This document shows, in pieces, positions 45,540 through 57,867 of a DNA stretch of 64,000 nt. The position numbers and the translations under genes are program-made. The notes under the pieces were generated by a model, which was given only the letters and a program-made list of their open reading frames with translations, did not search any database and had not been told where the DNA came from. The stretch is taken from the NCBI GenBank assembly GCA_029378245.1, contig JARKIF010000011.1, positions 620,001-684,000 on the forward strand, in the 5' to 3' direction. Within the stretch, counting starts at the first letter, position 1, and every line of letters begins with the position of its first letter. Origin of the DNA: Roridomyces roridus (lineage: Eukaryota > Basidiomycota > Agaricomycetes > Agaricales > Mycenaceae).

Positions 45540-46398
45540 GTATGAAGTAAACGACGTTGACCGATGGAATTGCTCACCTAGGCCGAACAATCCACCGCCC
45601 AACAGACAGAGAGATCTAGAAGACATCTGTAAAATAAACGAGATTAGGGAGGATTCGGGAAGAGAGTAAAGAGCACGCACCGTGAGGGAGCCCATCCTAC
45701 GCAAAAGCGACTCCGAAGAGCGCAAGAAGAACGAAAAATTATGGACCGTCGGTCTCAGAGTAGTGTGAATCGACTTACACGACGTCCACCGCCCACTCTC
45801 CGCGGCGGGAAAGACGGTGGATATCGCCGCGTGCCGCAAAGTGCACTCAAGGAAAGCGCACATCTCGAATCGTCCGTGAATCCACACATCCCCTCTCGTC
45901 CGTGCGCGTCCTCGGTATGTTGGCTCCAGCGATGAAGAAGAACAACTTGGAGGACTATGGCAGGAGCACTCGAAGGAGAAGGCACCCAGACCTCGCGGCC
46001 GACGAATGTCCCGGACCCAGAAGGGCCTACATTGCGCGTGATGAAGGGATGGAGGTGACAATGGACAGAGCGCCTCCCAGCTCCACAGCAGCTTTCAAGC
46101 CCGCAGACTCGAGCCCTCCCTCTCGGAAGAGATCTTTGGGACCAAGAGAGGCAGGCAAGTGTCTGGTGTGCCGTTCGGCGACTACGGCCGGGTCCCTCGA
46201 GGACCAGTCGGGGGAGCTAGTAGCCTCAGACCTTCCCGCCCGAGAATGAGGACGGATGAAGTCCTGTGCGGATCGAGCATTGCGGCTTTGGGACCGACGT
46301 GGCAGAAGCCAAGGATGAAAAAGCTTGGTCATGATTTGACCGGCGGGGTGCATCGCATCATCGGCCGAATGCCGACATCCGGCAACCAGGTTGCTCCT
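45540..46398 (-). repeat. 1-kb dispersed repeat, copy 2
   Basis: Inverted partner of 32810-33965, without the roughly 200-bp insertion seen there. It keeps the acceptor-exon-donor unit (ACAG-ATGTCT...GGCCTAG-GTGAGCA) around 45600. A plus-strand frame (45902-46249) and minus-strand frames are open but lack known domains. Confidence 0.8.
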
Positions 46399-46399
46399 G

Positions 46400-48370
46400 G
46401 TGAGGCTGTTCGAACGACCGGTCGCTCAACGGCCGTCGCATCCTGACCAAGCGTGGCAGACTCGAAGTCGGGGTTGAAAAACTTGTAGCTTTGGTCTCCA
46501 TTGATGACGTGCGGCTGCATCAACTAATACGAGCCGGGCCTTTCGATTCTTTGTTTTTCCTGCATTGCTGCACTCAAATAAATTATGACTCGTGTCCACT
46601 GATTTCCCAGCATGCTGCGGCGCACCAGAGGAAGAGCGTCATCCGCCAGGTTTCCTAGGTTCGAGTACTGGTGGGTGTAATGGTGCCGACTGCAAAGTTC
46701 GCGATTTTTTATTTTTATTTTGGCAGGCAAGGAACCTCGGACTGGATAAGCATTTTATAACCCCCGAACCCTCTTCGCCGAGCTTGCAGGGCGTCGAGGG
46801 CCTGTAAAAGAGAGTAGAGTGCTATTACCTACTATGTATTTCAATTCCCTCTCGCCGCTTCCGGCATCATGTGCTGTGAGTCTCCTCTGCCGACAATCTA
46901 CGAAATTTAACGCTGGACCTGGTTCTCGAAACATTGCAACGAAATAATGTTGAAACAATCCCAAAAAAAGTTCTTGGGGTTTGCTACACTGATTACTGCT
47001 ACACCGCAGCCTTTTCCAAGTTCTGTGCGGCGTAGTATTCGAATTGTCCTGTTACTCCAAGACGCGCCGGGGTTCCGAACTACATCAGGGACGATACCTA
47101 ACTAGCCCCCCAGCATAAGGTGAGTTCGCTGCTGGCGTGACGATGAACACAGTACCGCCTTCGGATCGTCACATCCCCGCCTCTGCCTCTCTGAATTAAA
47201 TTCACGCGCGGTCACAGATCTATTACCATGCGACCAATATCTCAGTCTCCACGATCCCTCCTTCCTTTTGAACGTCTATCTGTACATTTGTTGGGTACGT
47301 ATGTCATTTCACCACACTCATCCCATAAGATTCAGTTGAGCTTCCCTAGGCCGCAGATTACGCTGTAAGACACCTGATTTGTTGGGTATGTTCTGTTTCT
47401 CACCGCCCGTCAAATATATAGGATGTTCGTGACATTCTCGGTCGCTCCTGCAGCCCTGAAGGGACGGGAGCTCGGGAGAGGTGGAGGTCAATTTGGGGCA
47501 GTTGTCATTTTGAGGGTGATACGCAGTGATTCTCTATTCTTCCAAAGTGTCGTCGAAGTCCTCTTGGATATCGACAACCGCAACATGCAGCGACCAGAAG
47601 AACGGTGAAGACGACATTCACTCCCAGCTCGACTCTCCAGACTCTACGATACAACCCATTCTGGTCCGCTCTTGTTTTGTTCCATCGCACGCGGCCAAAT
47701 TGGTACTGGCAGCAAATTGAAGACAACAGCGCCCACTTGCGAAGGCTAACTCCCAGCGTCGTGGAACGGCGCAAACACCTCTACGCCTCGTTCATTCTCA
47801 ATGTCAGCGCCCGGGCGATGGGGCTCTCGTTTTCGAGGAGCTGGGGTGCCGCTAGACTCTGTATACTTGGCCGACATAAGCGCGGCAGTTTGACGACACT
47901 TGCGGCTGTGACTTTTCTGTGGTCCTCGGTCTTTCATGGCCTCCTTCCAGCCTCCTTATGTACTTCCGACCTGGATGAATAGATGTCTGCCGTTCATCTC
48001 GTTTCCATTCGACAACGTCAGCGCAGCTGATGGTCCAGATTCGGGTCGGCCCTTCTCTCCCCCCACAAGAAGAATTCAAGAGCGGAGCGGTCCAGCGGCA
48101 TCGCATGAACCTCGTGCACTGGTCCTCATGGTACATTTGTAATAACTAGGCTGACACTCGCTTTCGTCATCCATCCCCTCTCCGTGCAGCCTAACCTGTC
48201 TTTGACTGGATAGAATACCGAGTCTGGAGCCCGCTGCGGAATTTTACCGGCCGTGGCGCCCCTCTACTCTCGCCAATAGTGCCGATTTCTCATCCGCGAA
48301 AGGGATAAAGAAACGGCCGGTGCCGCTCGACTCTCACGGGCGGACACTTCGGATATAGCGTGTGTAAAAT
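46400..48370. other. Gene-poor region with one tRNA-like relic
   Basis: There is no recognisable gene over about 2 kb. At 46623-46673 CACCAG/CTGGTG ends enclose an AGAGCGTC D-arm-like piece and TAGGTTCGAGT, looking like a deleted tRNA. The last 100 bases form the promoter of the Spherulin4 gene. Confidence 0.4.
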
Positions 48371-48377
48371 TTCTGGC

Positions 48378-48385
48378 TATAAAAG
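48378..48385 (+). promoter_or_regulatory. TATA box of Spherulin4 copy 1
   Basis: TATAAAAG 43 nt before ATG 48421. The surrounding GGCTATAAAAGACGGGAC is identical before copy 2 at 57868, with the same spacing. Confidence 0.7.
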
Positions 48386-48420
48386 ACGGGACAGAAGCTC
48401 GTCATACCTCACTTCTGAAC

Positions 48421-49387
48421 ATGCTTGTGCTCACTGCTCTCTCTGCTCTCTTGGCGGTCGTTCCTGTCTACGCAACGACAGGGATAATTGTCCCCCTCTA
48501 CCAATTTCCCTCGACATCTGCGACTTGGGCCCCGCTCGAAACGGCGTATGTCTCCAGTTCTATTCGTTTTCTCCCGTTTGAATGACGCCCCCATGCAGTA
48601 TGAGCACATTCCCCTCCATGCAATTTTATATCATAATCAACCCCTTCAGCGGCCCAGGCGACGCCGACTCGCAGCCCGACCCAGCGTACCAAAGCAGTAT
48701 CCAAACCCTCCGCACGCACTCCAACGCCTTGCTCGTGGGTTACGTCGCCACGGGCGACGGCACGCGTGCTTCCGCAGATGTATTGCAGGATATCGAGACC
48801 TATGCTGGGTGGGACGCATCGTACGGCATGGACGGAATATTCTTCGACCAGACGCAGACGGGTTTCGACGCGGAGTATACGTCCTACTCTGACGCAGTCC
48901 GCAATACCGCTTGGCCCGGCCGTGCCACTGGATACGTACGTGACTTTTCATTCCGTCCCGTGTTAGAATTGCATCTGTAACCGGAGATGTGTCTGACCAT
49001 GCTTGTCCACACAGGTGATCATGAACCCTGGAGACGACATCGGTAACTCCGATTACTACTCCCTCGCGGACCAGATCGTCACTTTTGAGGACACGTTTGC
49101 TAAATTCCAGCAAGAGTCACCGTGCGTCTCGTTCTGCCGTCTAACATCCATTACCCAGCTGAAGAACCTACAGGATCCCGCTCCCACACCCCGCCCAACA
49201 GTCTGTGATAATCCACACCTTCACAGGCCCGGGGGTCTCGGACCAGACTCTCTCGTCCGTGGTTCAGACGATCAAAAGCGCTGGATTCGCGAGCACGTAC
49301 ATTACCGACCGTAATATCTCCGTGGAGGATGTGTACGCGGATTTCGGGACCGATTTCACGCAGTTTGTGGCGGATGTGGCGGCGTAG
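48421..49387 (+). CDS. Spherulation-specific family 4 (Spherulin4) secreted protein
   Basis: Exons 48421-48545, 48599-48935, 49015-49121 and 49174-49387 join in phase to 260 residues. A signal peptide (MLVLTALSALLAVVPVYA) is followed by GIIVPLYQFPS, FYIIINPFSGPG, a central VGYVATGDGTR, DIETYAGW, the DGIFFDQTQTG segment with its acidic residues, YVIMNPGDDIG and SVIIHTF. These are the conserved strands of Spherulin4, a secreted TIM-barrel-like family first linked to Physarum spherulation and frequent in fungi; the enzymatic activity is unproven, though the DGIFFD site looks glycosidase-like. The gene is intact and has a decayed copy 9.5 kb downstream in the same orientation. Confidence 0.92.
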
Positions 49388-49439
49388 CATGTTGAATTGG
49401 GTTTTTGAATAAAAAGGTTTTTCCGGTGTTGTATCTGCC

Positions 49440-49990
49440 TGCATTGAAACGCTGGGAATCGAACCCAGAGCCTGCGATTCAGTATTTGCCCTGTTTTCTT
49501 GTGGTTTCCCTGCCAGCAGGTAGAAGTTAAAACGTTAACACGATACCAGACATCGAAATGGAACACGACGGGGAATCGAACCCAGGGAACCAGACTTCAA
49601 GATTGATGACTGGCGCGTACGGTGTGGCCGAGACTCGCTGCGTTGCCACCTGCCAGTGTGTAGCTTGGAGCCTGCCGGGCTTGGAACCGTGTCGAACATG
49701 ACTGCAGGCTCTCTTTTTCTATGCTCAGTCTCTCGGTGATGATTTCTTCTACTCCGGGAGCCGATGATTAGTTCGTGCAGAAGCCATTCGAGTCTGCTGG
49801 CTCAGTATATCAGTCTGTGCCGAGTTGTATGAAAATGAACACTTTGGAGTTGACGCCAAAAAATCACCGACAGCGAAGAACCACGCGGACGGCGGGAATC
49901 GAACCCAGCCGGAACCCAGGGCACTTTCACCACCCCGAATGTCTTTTCATAATCAGAGGCAGACCATCCTTGGTGGCGAGGAAGGAGGTG
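49440..49990 (-). other. Three T-arm-like sequences downstream of Spherulin4
   Basis: Minus-strand CTGGGTTCGATTCCCAG-type sequences occur near 49453, 49571 and 49893. The first has a perfect five-pair T stem. None has matching acceptor ends within tRNA distance, so they are probably tRNA relics or members of a small tRNA-derived repeat. Confidence 0.4.
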
Positions 49991-49999
49991 GCTAAACCC

Positions 50000-51590
50000 A
50001 CTTAGCGGAGAGTTAGTTGAGTTGGGCGAGGGAGGGCAACATCAGTACTTTCGCCGCAGAATATCGAGAGCAGACGTATTATGCGAGGTTTCCGACGGTG
50101 GTGAGCGGTGCGAGATAAGTCATCCATCCCCTGCCAATCTAACCTCCTCTTCTTGCTGAATAGAATCGGAACATCGGGCGTGTTTTTACGGTGTCAGAGT
50201 CGCCGGTACGTTTTGCGATGAGGTCGTCCACGGAGGGTACGGTGGGAGGAACAGCGTCGTCTATCTCCTGATCGGGCTCCGAGAAGACGATGGGCCATGG
50301 CGTTGGAGCCCAGTAAGGCGCGGCATCGAGGGACATATCATATTACTGGGCGTAATAGCTGCATTCCGAGTCTTAAAAATTTATTTTTAAGCTCGGTCTT
50401 ATCGGCCCGTTTTCCGCCAACATGGGGTCCAATTTTTGATTGATGACGTCTTTGACTACTAATTTGCTTTTAGTAAGCGTTGAGCCGGAACATGGATCTC
50501 TTGGTTTCTCTCCGCCGTGGTTGCGATCTTCACCGAAGGGTAACGGCGGTGAAACGGCAACCCGCCAACGCCAGCCGTTGACTCCGTTGACAGCGGCTGC
50601 GCGCCTCTTGCTTCAGGCCGGACTCTCAACTGTCGACGTCCTCGCAACATCCTCATCATTCGAAATCAATTACTGCCCTTGGACTCGATCGCCTCATTAG
50701 AATCCACACTCCTTGCTGCCACAACACCTTGGGCCACTGCCTTCCCTTCCTGTCTCCACACCCCCAGACTCGGATTGCCATGCACTAGCAATGGCCCACA
50801 AAAGCAGGTATAGATGAGAAGCCGCAAGACAGATGCGATTATTCGACTCGATGTTGGCGTCCGCGGCGTATTGCATTTCGGCCTCGTCCTTCCGGGGGAC
50901 CAGAAGCGTCCTGGCGAAGGGGCCAAGGTAGCGACAACGGAAGCCGTAGCTATGATTCGTCAATAATAACTTGTGGTGGCAATAGAGTGTCCGACGTTGT
51001 CCGACTCCTCAGACTAGACACACGGGCTTCCAGGAATCGGCGTATCGACGTCCGAGACAAGTACACTGCGATGTCGTGGACTCGTGGTTACTCTGTCGTC
51101 GGTGCGCGCTGGACCCCAGTGACCGAGAGGAGGTACCTGGAAGAGATGAAACTTACTCTGCTTCGACGTGCGCGAGGCCCGGAGGGAGGGCGGCGGCAAG
51201 GCGGCGGCCCTGGCAGAAAAAAGAGGGAGAAGAAGCGTTAGGGTTAGGGTTAGCGCCTCTTGATCCCCACCACCATCTGGCATGACGATCAGACTCGCGT
51301 GGCCCTCTGGCTGCTCGCCTTTGCACCAATTCCCATCTTCCAGAGCCGACTACTGTTCTGCTCTACAAGTTTGACCCGACTCCGACGCCGTCGCCGACGG
51401 GTGGAGTTGGAGGTGGCTGCTCGAGGCTGTGACAGTCCGCACTGTTCTCGAGCCACTATTGGATTTGGCGCCCGCGGATGCTGAGACGCACAGTCAAGGG
51501 CGCTATCAAAAGTTCTACAGTGACACCAGTCACTTCTTGAACGCCGGTGACAGGTAAAACCGGCCGTCAAAAAACTTTCTCATTTACATT
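50000..51590. other. Region without a convincing gene; short telomere-type repeat
   Basis: Several open frames of 60-90 codons overlap on both strands without family pattern. At 51238-51253 there are two and a half TTAGGG units, too few to mark a former telomere. I see no intact gene. Confidence 0.4.
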
Positions 51591-52320
51591 TTTCTGTGTA
51601 TTCCTAAGCACTCAGAAACAGTGCAGGTGTGCTCTAGTATGCTATGGGCATACCCCGATCCAATAGCTAAGAGATCCGTGAAGGTTTCATTTTTTCGGGG
51701 TCTGAAAAAGTGAAACAGGCGTGGGAAAGTGGCTCGGCAGCCACCGGCACGGTCCGGAATGCTACAAAAAAGGACCGTGAGCATTGATTACAGAGTGCGG
51801 AAGGTCTCTGCACCCCATTTGTGGTCTTTTCCCTGCAAAATGACCTGAGGCACCTGCTGATGTTGGCTGTCTATCACGGATTACCACATTTGGATGCTTA
51901 CCTGTCCCCATCAGATGGCGAGTTCCCGCACCAGTTCCCTTCAATTCACTCTGTGCTGGGTTTTTGAGTCTGTGTTTGGTCCGTGTGCAGCAGTGCTTGA
52001 GCACAGGCCTTAGCTACCTCTGAAGATGTTCTTTGTGGCATTTTGTTCAGCTGTTTGGCTTGTGTTTGGGTTGAAGAATCATTTTGGGTGAAGATTCAAG
52101 ACAGGCATGAGAAATGGGTCCGGGGTACTCACAGATCCGGCCAAAGCAGGTACCAAATTTTCGGTCGGCGGCGGCCAAAAAGTGAAACACCGTGGGAAAA
52201 TTCCATCTGAAGGCATAAATCGACGTATTTTGGGGTGCTGAGTTCGCCAAAAATACTCAAAAAATCTACAAAAATTTCCCCGGCCGTGCCGGCCGGTGTA
52301 AGAGAGGTGCCAAGGAGCAC
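51590..52320. repeat. Low-coding region with internal repeats, probable element remnant
   Basis: The words AAAAAGTGAAACAGGCGTGGGAAA (about 51703) and AAAAAGTGAAACACCGTGGGAAA (about 52181) repeat in the same orientation, each close to a CGGCACGG/CGGCCGTGCCGGCC-like palindrome. There is no gene in it. Lower GC runs alternate with GC-rich palindromes. It ends just before the DUF2235 gene. Confidence 0.35.
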
Positions 52321-52466
52321 TGTATATATTCTGGAAGCGAATCGGACAGGGCCCGAAGTCGCCGGTCAACTTCTACCACCGTGCTTCCTGTCAAAATTTT
52401 CGACTACTTTAAGCACGGCGCCTCCACGGTCCACCGAGTTTACAGCTTCTCCCCTCTCCCCACATC

Positions 52467-54599
52467 ATGGCCACCAACGGCCACGCTCGCGGACTATCGG
52501 AAGCCACCTTGACCAACTACTTCGGGGGGATAACTGGGTTGCCTCGCACCGATTCGCCCTTCTCGACTCCGCAGCCTTCTCCTCGTTCGACGGCATTCCA
52601 CGACCCGACCGCCATTCCGCCTATCATCCCTCCTGAGCACCCATTCCGCACCCTCATACTCTGCTTCGATGGCACCGGCGACCAATTCGACCAGGATAAC
52701 TCGAATATCGTGCAGTTCCTGTCGCTGCTACCGAAGGCGGATCGGTCGAAGCAGATGGTGTATTACCAGTGCGTAAACGCTTGTTATCACTCACAGAAAG
52801 TTTGCTGACCAACTTGAAGAGCGGGGATAGGCACTTACACGTCTCCTCAAGTCGCCACTCCCTTCATGTCAAAGATATCCAAAGTGCGTAGCGGCCGGAT
52901 TCAGAGCTTAGGGACATCTCATGAGAACTCGGTAGGCCGTCGACGAAGCGATAGCGTGGAACTTGGATGCGCATGTCATGGGTCAGTGTATACATACACC
53001 TTCCCCTGGCGTAGCTGACATGAGACGTCGACTTGAAGGCGGCTATGAATTCCTGATGCAGAACTACACCTCTCGTGATCGCATCTGCATCTTCGGTTTC
53101 TCTCGCGGTGCATATACCGCGCGAAGGTAGGCTTGCTAGTCTTCCTTTGCACTCACGCTGATTCCACACTCGCTCAGTCTGGCCGGAATGATTCACAAGG
53201 TGATTCCACTCGGCGGCAGTGCCGTTGTCCAGATCCTGATTCCTGAATGCCCATAGGTCGGCCTTCTCCCAGCGTGCAATCACCAGCAAATCCCCTTCGC
53301 CTACAAGATGTATACACGCGAAGGTATAGCGGCTTGTCACTACCCCTCCACTATACATTATAACCATCCACAGACGAAATTGGCTGGAAGCAATCGAATG
53401 CGTTCAAGAAGGTCAGTGTTTCTTTCATCCGTCTAATTCGTACCTAAACCCTGTAAAGGCATTCTCGATCGACGTGGATATCGAATTCGTTGGAGTCTGG
53501 TGAGCACCTTCCCTCGAAAACCCAACTCGGCACCAACTTCTCTTCTCAGGGACACAGTCAACTCGGTCGGTCTCATCCCACGGCGCTTGCCGTTCACCGC
53601 TTCCAACACCATCGTGCGGACGTTCCGACATGCGATGGCACTCGATGAGCGGAGGGCCAAGTTCAAGGTGAGTTCCACTGGGTCAGGTTCACTAGCATAT
53701 AATGACGATTGAATGCAGGTCAATCTGTGGCACCGTCACACCGCGAAGGATCTCGAGCTTACCGGACGGACTGAGGGAAATCACAAGCAACAACAACGTC
53801 ACCTTTCGCACAAGCAGTCGCAGAATCTGTTTGAGCGCAAATACTCAAAGGACCCCAACTCGGTGACGGATGTCGACGAGGTGTGGTTCTCTGGATGTCA
53901 CTGTGGTACGTCGAACGCTCTGATTCTTGGAGAGATCACCGACTTTATTCAGACGTCGGTGGTGGCTCCGTCTCCAATGAAACCCCACACAACCTCGCCC
54001 GGATCCCACTCCGCTGGATGGTCCGTGAATGCTTCAAGACGCATTCGGGTATCATGTTCGACAGCGAGGCGCTCCGCAGCATCGGCATCGACCCCGCGAG
54101 TCTCTACCCAATCGTCTCTACGCGGCCCCCGGCGCTGCCCGTTGCTGAGCGGAAGATTCTGTCGATTAAGCAGTCGGAGACGATTACGAGGGCACGTGCG
54201 AGGGCTTTGTCTGCAGCGAGCATCCACCCTCCATCTTCCTCTTCTTCGGTGAAAGAGAAAGATTCACCCAACCTAACGGAAGAAGAACACGAACTCGCAG
54301 ACGCCCTCTCCCCGCTGTACGACCAGCTCGCCCTCGCACGTGCATGGTGGATCCTCGAGTTTCTCCCAGTTCAACAGCGGTACCAGCGTGAGGACAATAG
54401 CTGGGCGTCGTATGTTGGGTGGAATATGGGCAGGGGGCGAGTCATTCCACTTGCTGACCCGAAAGAGGATGGGGCGCTGCAGGCGGAGAGGGCGAGGGTG
54501 AGGGTGCATCGGAGTGTTCAGTTGAGGTTGGAGGCGGGCAAAGGCAAGTACAAGCCGAGGGCCAAGTTTGATTTGGGGAGGGTGACGTGGGTTGATTGA
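52467..54599 (+). CDS. DUF2235 alpha/beta hydrolase (Tle1-like catalytic domain)
   Basis: About eleven exons give roughly 535 residues. After a serine/proline-rich N-terminus the domain starts RTLILCFDGTGDQFDQ, continues QAGIGTYTSPQVATPF, the nucleophile motif FGFSRGAYTAR (GxSxG), VEFVGVW-type strand DIEFVGVWDTVNSVG, FRHAMALDERRAKF, and DVGGGS, the usual acid loop. These are the hallmarks of DUF2235, the fold of bacterial Tle1 phospholipase effectors, widespread in fungi as cytosolic proteins of unproven substrate. The C-terminal third has a helical region and basic tail. Introns are 45-60 nt; the first is 52769-52819. I see no break. Hydrolysis of a lipid or ester is inferred from the family. 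Confidence 0.9.
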
Positions 54600-54705
54600 G
54601 TGGGAGGCGCAGTTGTTTTTTATTTGCATGGATGCACTCTATGCGGTTTAGTTTATCTCTATGTCTAATGTAATGTGGACGAGTACAAGTCCAATTCAGC
54701 CGGTA

Positions 54706-56070
54706 TCAAATCCTGTGCCGTGTGCGTTCCTGCGCAGGCAACGTGCTCCAGCTCACAGTAACAGAGACAGTTCGAGCAACTTCAATCTCGCGCGCCCTCT
54801 GTGTGTTTGTCTCGTCATCACGTCCACCCACGACAATGGCCCGCGCATTCAGCAGTACCTGGTCAACATTGTGGGACATTCCAATCGCGAGGAGGACAAG
54901 ACATACCAACAAGCTGTTTGAGTAAAATTTGCCAAGCGCATAAGCAATAATAGTGTAGTATTGATGTCCTGGGAATGCGAATGTCACTAAAACCTGGAGG
55001 ACGGCGGCGACGGCTTTGTAACGGATGAGCCGAGTATTTGTGAACCTAGTCACTTACCCGTCAGAGTTCCAGTGCCAATGGTCGCCCTAATCAATGTCGA
55101 TAACTTGTTTTTCACGCGATTCGATACAGGTGTTGACCGGCGGAGCTAAAACAGGATAGAGCGATGTTCCAGGTGTTCATCTTGTTTGGAATGCTCACGT
55201 AGAAGGTCATGGTTCCTGCGATTATGAGATCGCATATGGCACTGCCTGCAAGCCACAGCTACGAATTGTGAAAAGTTTGAACAAATTCCTGAGGACGCAA
55301 ACTCACAAGTACCGGGACTGGAGCGCGAGAGGGCTCAGAGGGGCGGTTCCCAGCAACAGTTGAATTGATCATGGCGGCTTCCACCATGGCTGAGCCGCAT
55401 TGCAACAGAGCCAGCTTTCAAATTGGACCAAATAAAAACCATAGAAATCAGTAAACGAGAAGATCCGCACCACAATCACAATCCCCGCGACGAACTTTGA
55501 ACGAGAGAAGGAATATAGCCGGGCCGCGTAGAACGTTTGAACAATGGCAGCGATCAAGGCAGTAAGCACAGTGCCTGAGAACCATGTCGTCCACGAGGAG
55601 GAGAGCGAGGGCACGCCTGCAACGTTGCCATAGCCTGACCCGAATATCGAGTATCTAACCAGGGAGGGGGGTCAGCCGGGCGAATTGGAGCAGGTCGGTG
55701 CTGACGAAGCAGAGGCCACCAACGCGGTGTGCAAAAGCTCCAGAATAAATACAGTATAGACTGCAGCCTTTGCGACGACCCAATCGTTTGGAAATGCACA
55801 ATAGTAATGGACTGACATGTGTTAGCAGATCTTATGAGCAACGGCTTGCAACTCACAGACTTGGACGATCAATGAACCCGTGAGTCCGGAGTTTATCATC
55901 ATTCCCAAGAGCTGCAGAGGGCGAGGTTACTAAAAACAGAATTGACTGGTTCAATGAGGAGCTAGCTACCACTTGGGGCTGTTCTAACACAGAGGTCAGA
56001 TGACTGAACAAATGCGAATAATGTAGGAAACATACAGTTCAGCAGTACTCAAGGGCATTGAGGTGGCCAT
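54706..56070 (-). CDS. DUF6534-type multi-pass membrane protein
   Basis: Starts MATSMPLSTAEL at 56070; small exons follow with LGMMINSGLTGSLIVQ, HYYCAFPNDWVVAKAAVYTV, LELLHTALVAS, then WTTWFSGTVLTALIAAIVQT, FYAARLYSFSRSKFVAGI, LWLAGSAICDLIIAGTMTF, and the last exon (YTIIAYALGKFYSNSLLV, LLNARAIVVGG) to a stop at 54706. The order of helices, the FYAxRLY motif and the GKxYSNSL/LNxR ending are those of DUF6534 proteins, and the same family as the gene at the left edge. At least eight introns; not all borders were fixed, so a hidden lesion is possible. Confidence 0.8.
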
Positions 56071-56354
56071 TAAAGATCCCGCAGCTCGAGTTTGTTATTG
56101 AGGCCTGGGTGGCGTCGTTGATATACAGGTAGAATTGTTACCAGGGGCAACTGAGCGGCAATTACAGCATGCATTGAATAGCTGCGGTAAGCAGAACTCC
56201 TGTCAGGGCCTGACGGGTGCCCTGAAAGTCATCTCCGCATTCTCGCGACCCTGGCCGTTCCATGTTTGTATGTAGAAACGACTTGCTTAACGGTGAAATG
56301 CACTTCCTTTGATCCTTGTCCACCTGACAAACTTCATTCACTCGACACCGGTTC

Positions 56355-56500
56355 TTCGTCCGTACGGTCCGTAATACGGCCGTACCGTACCGTGAGGCTC
56401 CAGAACGGCACCGTATCGTACCGTACGTACTCTGACGACATCCGTACGTCCGTGAATTGATCCGTACCGTATACGGTACGTACGGTGCCGACGCTGCCGT
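56355..56500. repeat. CGTAC/ACGGCCGT palindrome-rich block, hAT-like relic
   Basis: Dense short palindromes (CGTACGG, TACGGCCGTA, GTATACGGTACGTACGGT) resemble the interior of the hAT element at 37.6-38.3 kb. Intact TAGGG ends were not found. It lies directly before the decayed F-box gene. Confidence 0.45.
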
Positions 56501-56529
56501 CGTCAGTCGCGGACGGTGGACGTAGTATA

Positions 56530-57730
56530 CTCAAATCTCAAGCTCATCCTCTCCCACCTCGCTGGCAATGACCTCCTTACCGTCGCTCTGGTCAGTCGTG
56601 CCTTCTTTGCGCCCGTGGCGCGGATACGTCTATCGCAAGCCAAGGGTAGTAAGTACCCCGGGTCATGATCATGTCTCACTTCGCCGCACTCGCCAAAAGA
56701 ACGACCGCCTGCACTCAAGGCCAACTTGATTGTTCGAAGATGGTCGATCGGTGGCGTGGCACGGATTCCTCACTTGACCCTCGACTTTGCATCTCGGAAT
56801 GTGAATCTGCTGCCGCGGTGGGCCGGGCAATACAGAGCAGTTTGACGACACCAACCGTCTTCGTGCGTGCTTGTCTTTCAACCCTCTCTTGAGCCTGAAA
56901 CTTGATTTAGATGGCCAACAGCGAAACCGTCCTTGAGTCCGCGCTGGAGCAGCTCCCCAACTTGCTCGGTCTCCACGTCGTCGACTGCACTAAAATCGAC
57001 CATGTCTCGATCCTGAGCTTGGTCCACCACACAACAAATCTCACCGCGTTTTCCAGGACCACGGGCGTGCCTGTATACCGTCTCCCTCTCATCCCAAGTT
57101 CAACTCTCCTCGCAGGATAGCTCCCGTGCGCTGCCCACACCCCCAGCTTCCTTCACTAACCTGCACCTCGCACTCGATATGCGCTTCCAAACCAAACCCC
57201 TGCTTTTCTCGATGGTAGCGGCCCACTGGCACCTCCGTCTCAATGGTCGTCCTCACGTCCATCTTCACACATATCGCCGCCTCCTCTCTCTCCTCCCTCG
57301 CATCCTTCATACTCAAATACCCCGACCACCAAATTCTGACGAAGATCGCGCCTACCATGGTGCAGAAAAAGCTCATCGGCGCACACGGCCGGAAGCCTCT
57401 GCGATTTGTGGGAGACTGGAGGTGATTCCGGGGAGGGATTCGGTGTGTCCTTTTCCATCTTTCCTTTCCTTTCCTCGCCCTCAGCTGATCGGTTGGCTCG
57501 CAGAAACTATTCACTGCCGCCCTATTCAACTCTTCGACACTCCGGCTGCTCATCGGCTTCAACGCGGTCAAATACGCAACGCCCCCGTCGCTCGGGGCCG
57601 AGTCTGACCCGGGACAGTTTGAAGCAGATGTTTGCTGCGGTGGCGAGCTTGAGGAAGGTTGTTGGTGGGGATCGGAGAGTTTGGACGGTGTGGTATGCAG
57701 CCTCTGTCTTTGAGCGGACATGCAACGACT
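56530..57730 (+). pseudogene. Decayed F-box gene
   Basis: Near 56540 the frame NLKLILSHLAGNDLLTVALV and SRAFFAPVARIRL is an F-box lacking its first residues. Later pieces in changing frames (PHLTLDFASRNVNLL, LPNLLGLHVVDCTKIDHVSI, LVHHTTNLTAF, HRLQR... near 57570) look like the leucine-rich part. Too many frame changes occur for clean splicing, and the 5' end coincides with the palindrome block, so the gene seems truncated and decaying. Confidence 0.45.
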
Positions 57731-57867
57731 CAGAATAGTGCGCTCTCCCCGCTACCTGGAGTCAACTCTAGAGGCTATCCCAGAGCGCCGTCCGAAACTA
57801 CTTTCGTCAATGCTGCCGAGCGGTCCGAGGAGATACTCTCGGAGATAGCGCGTGTAAGATCTGTGGC

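Noticed and set aside
50139..50336. Minus-strand 65-codon frame starting MSLDAAPYW
   Set aside because: Plausible codon pattern but no promoter, introns or homologous pattern I can name; too weak to list.
51238..51253. TTAGGG repeats as an interstitial telomere
   Set aside because: Only two and a half units with no subtelomeric gene pattern around; chance or microsatellite is enough.
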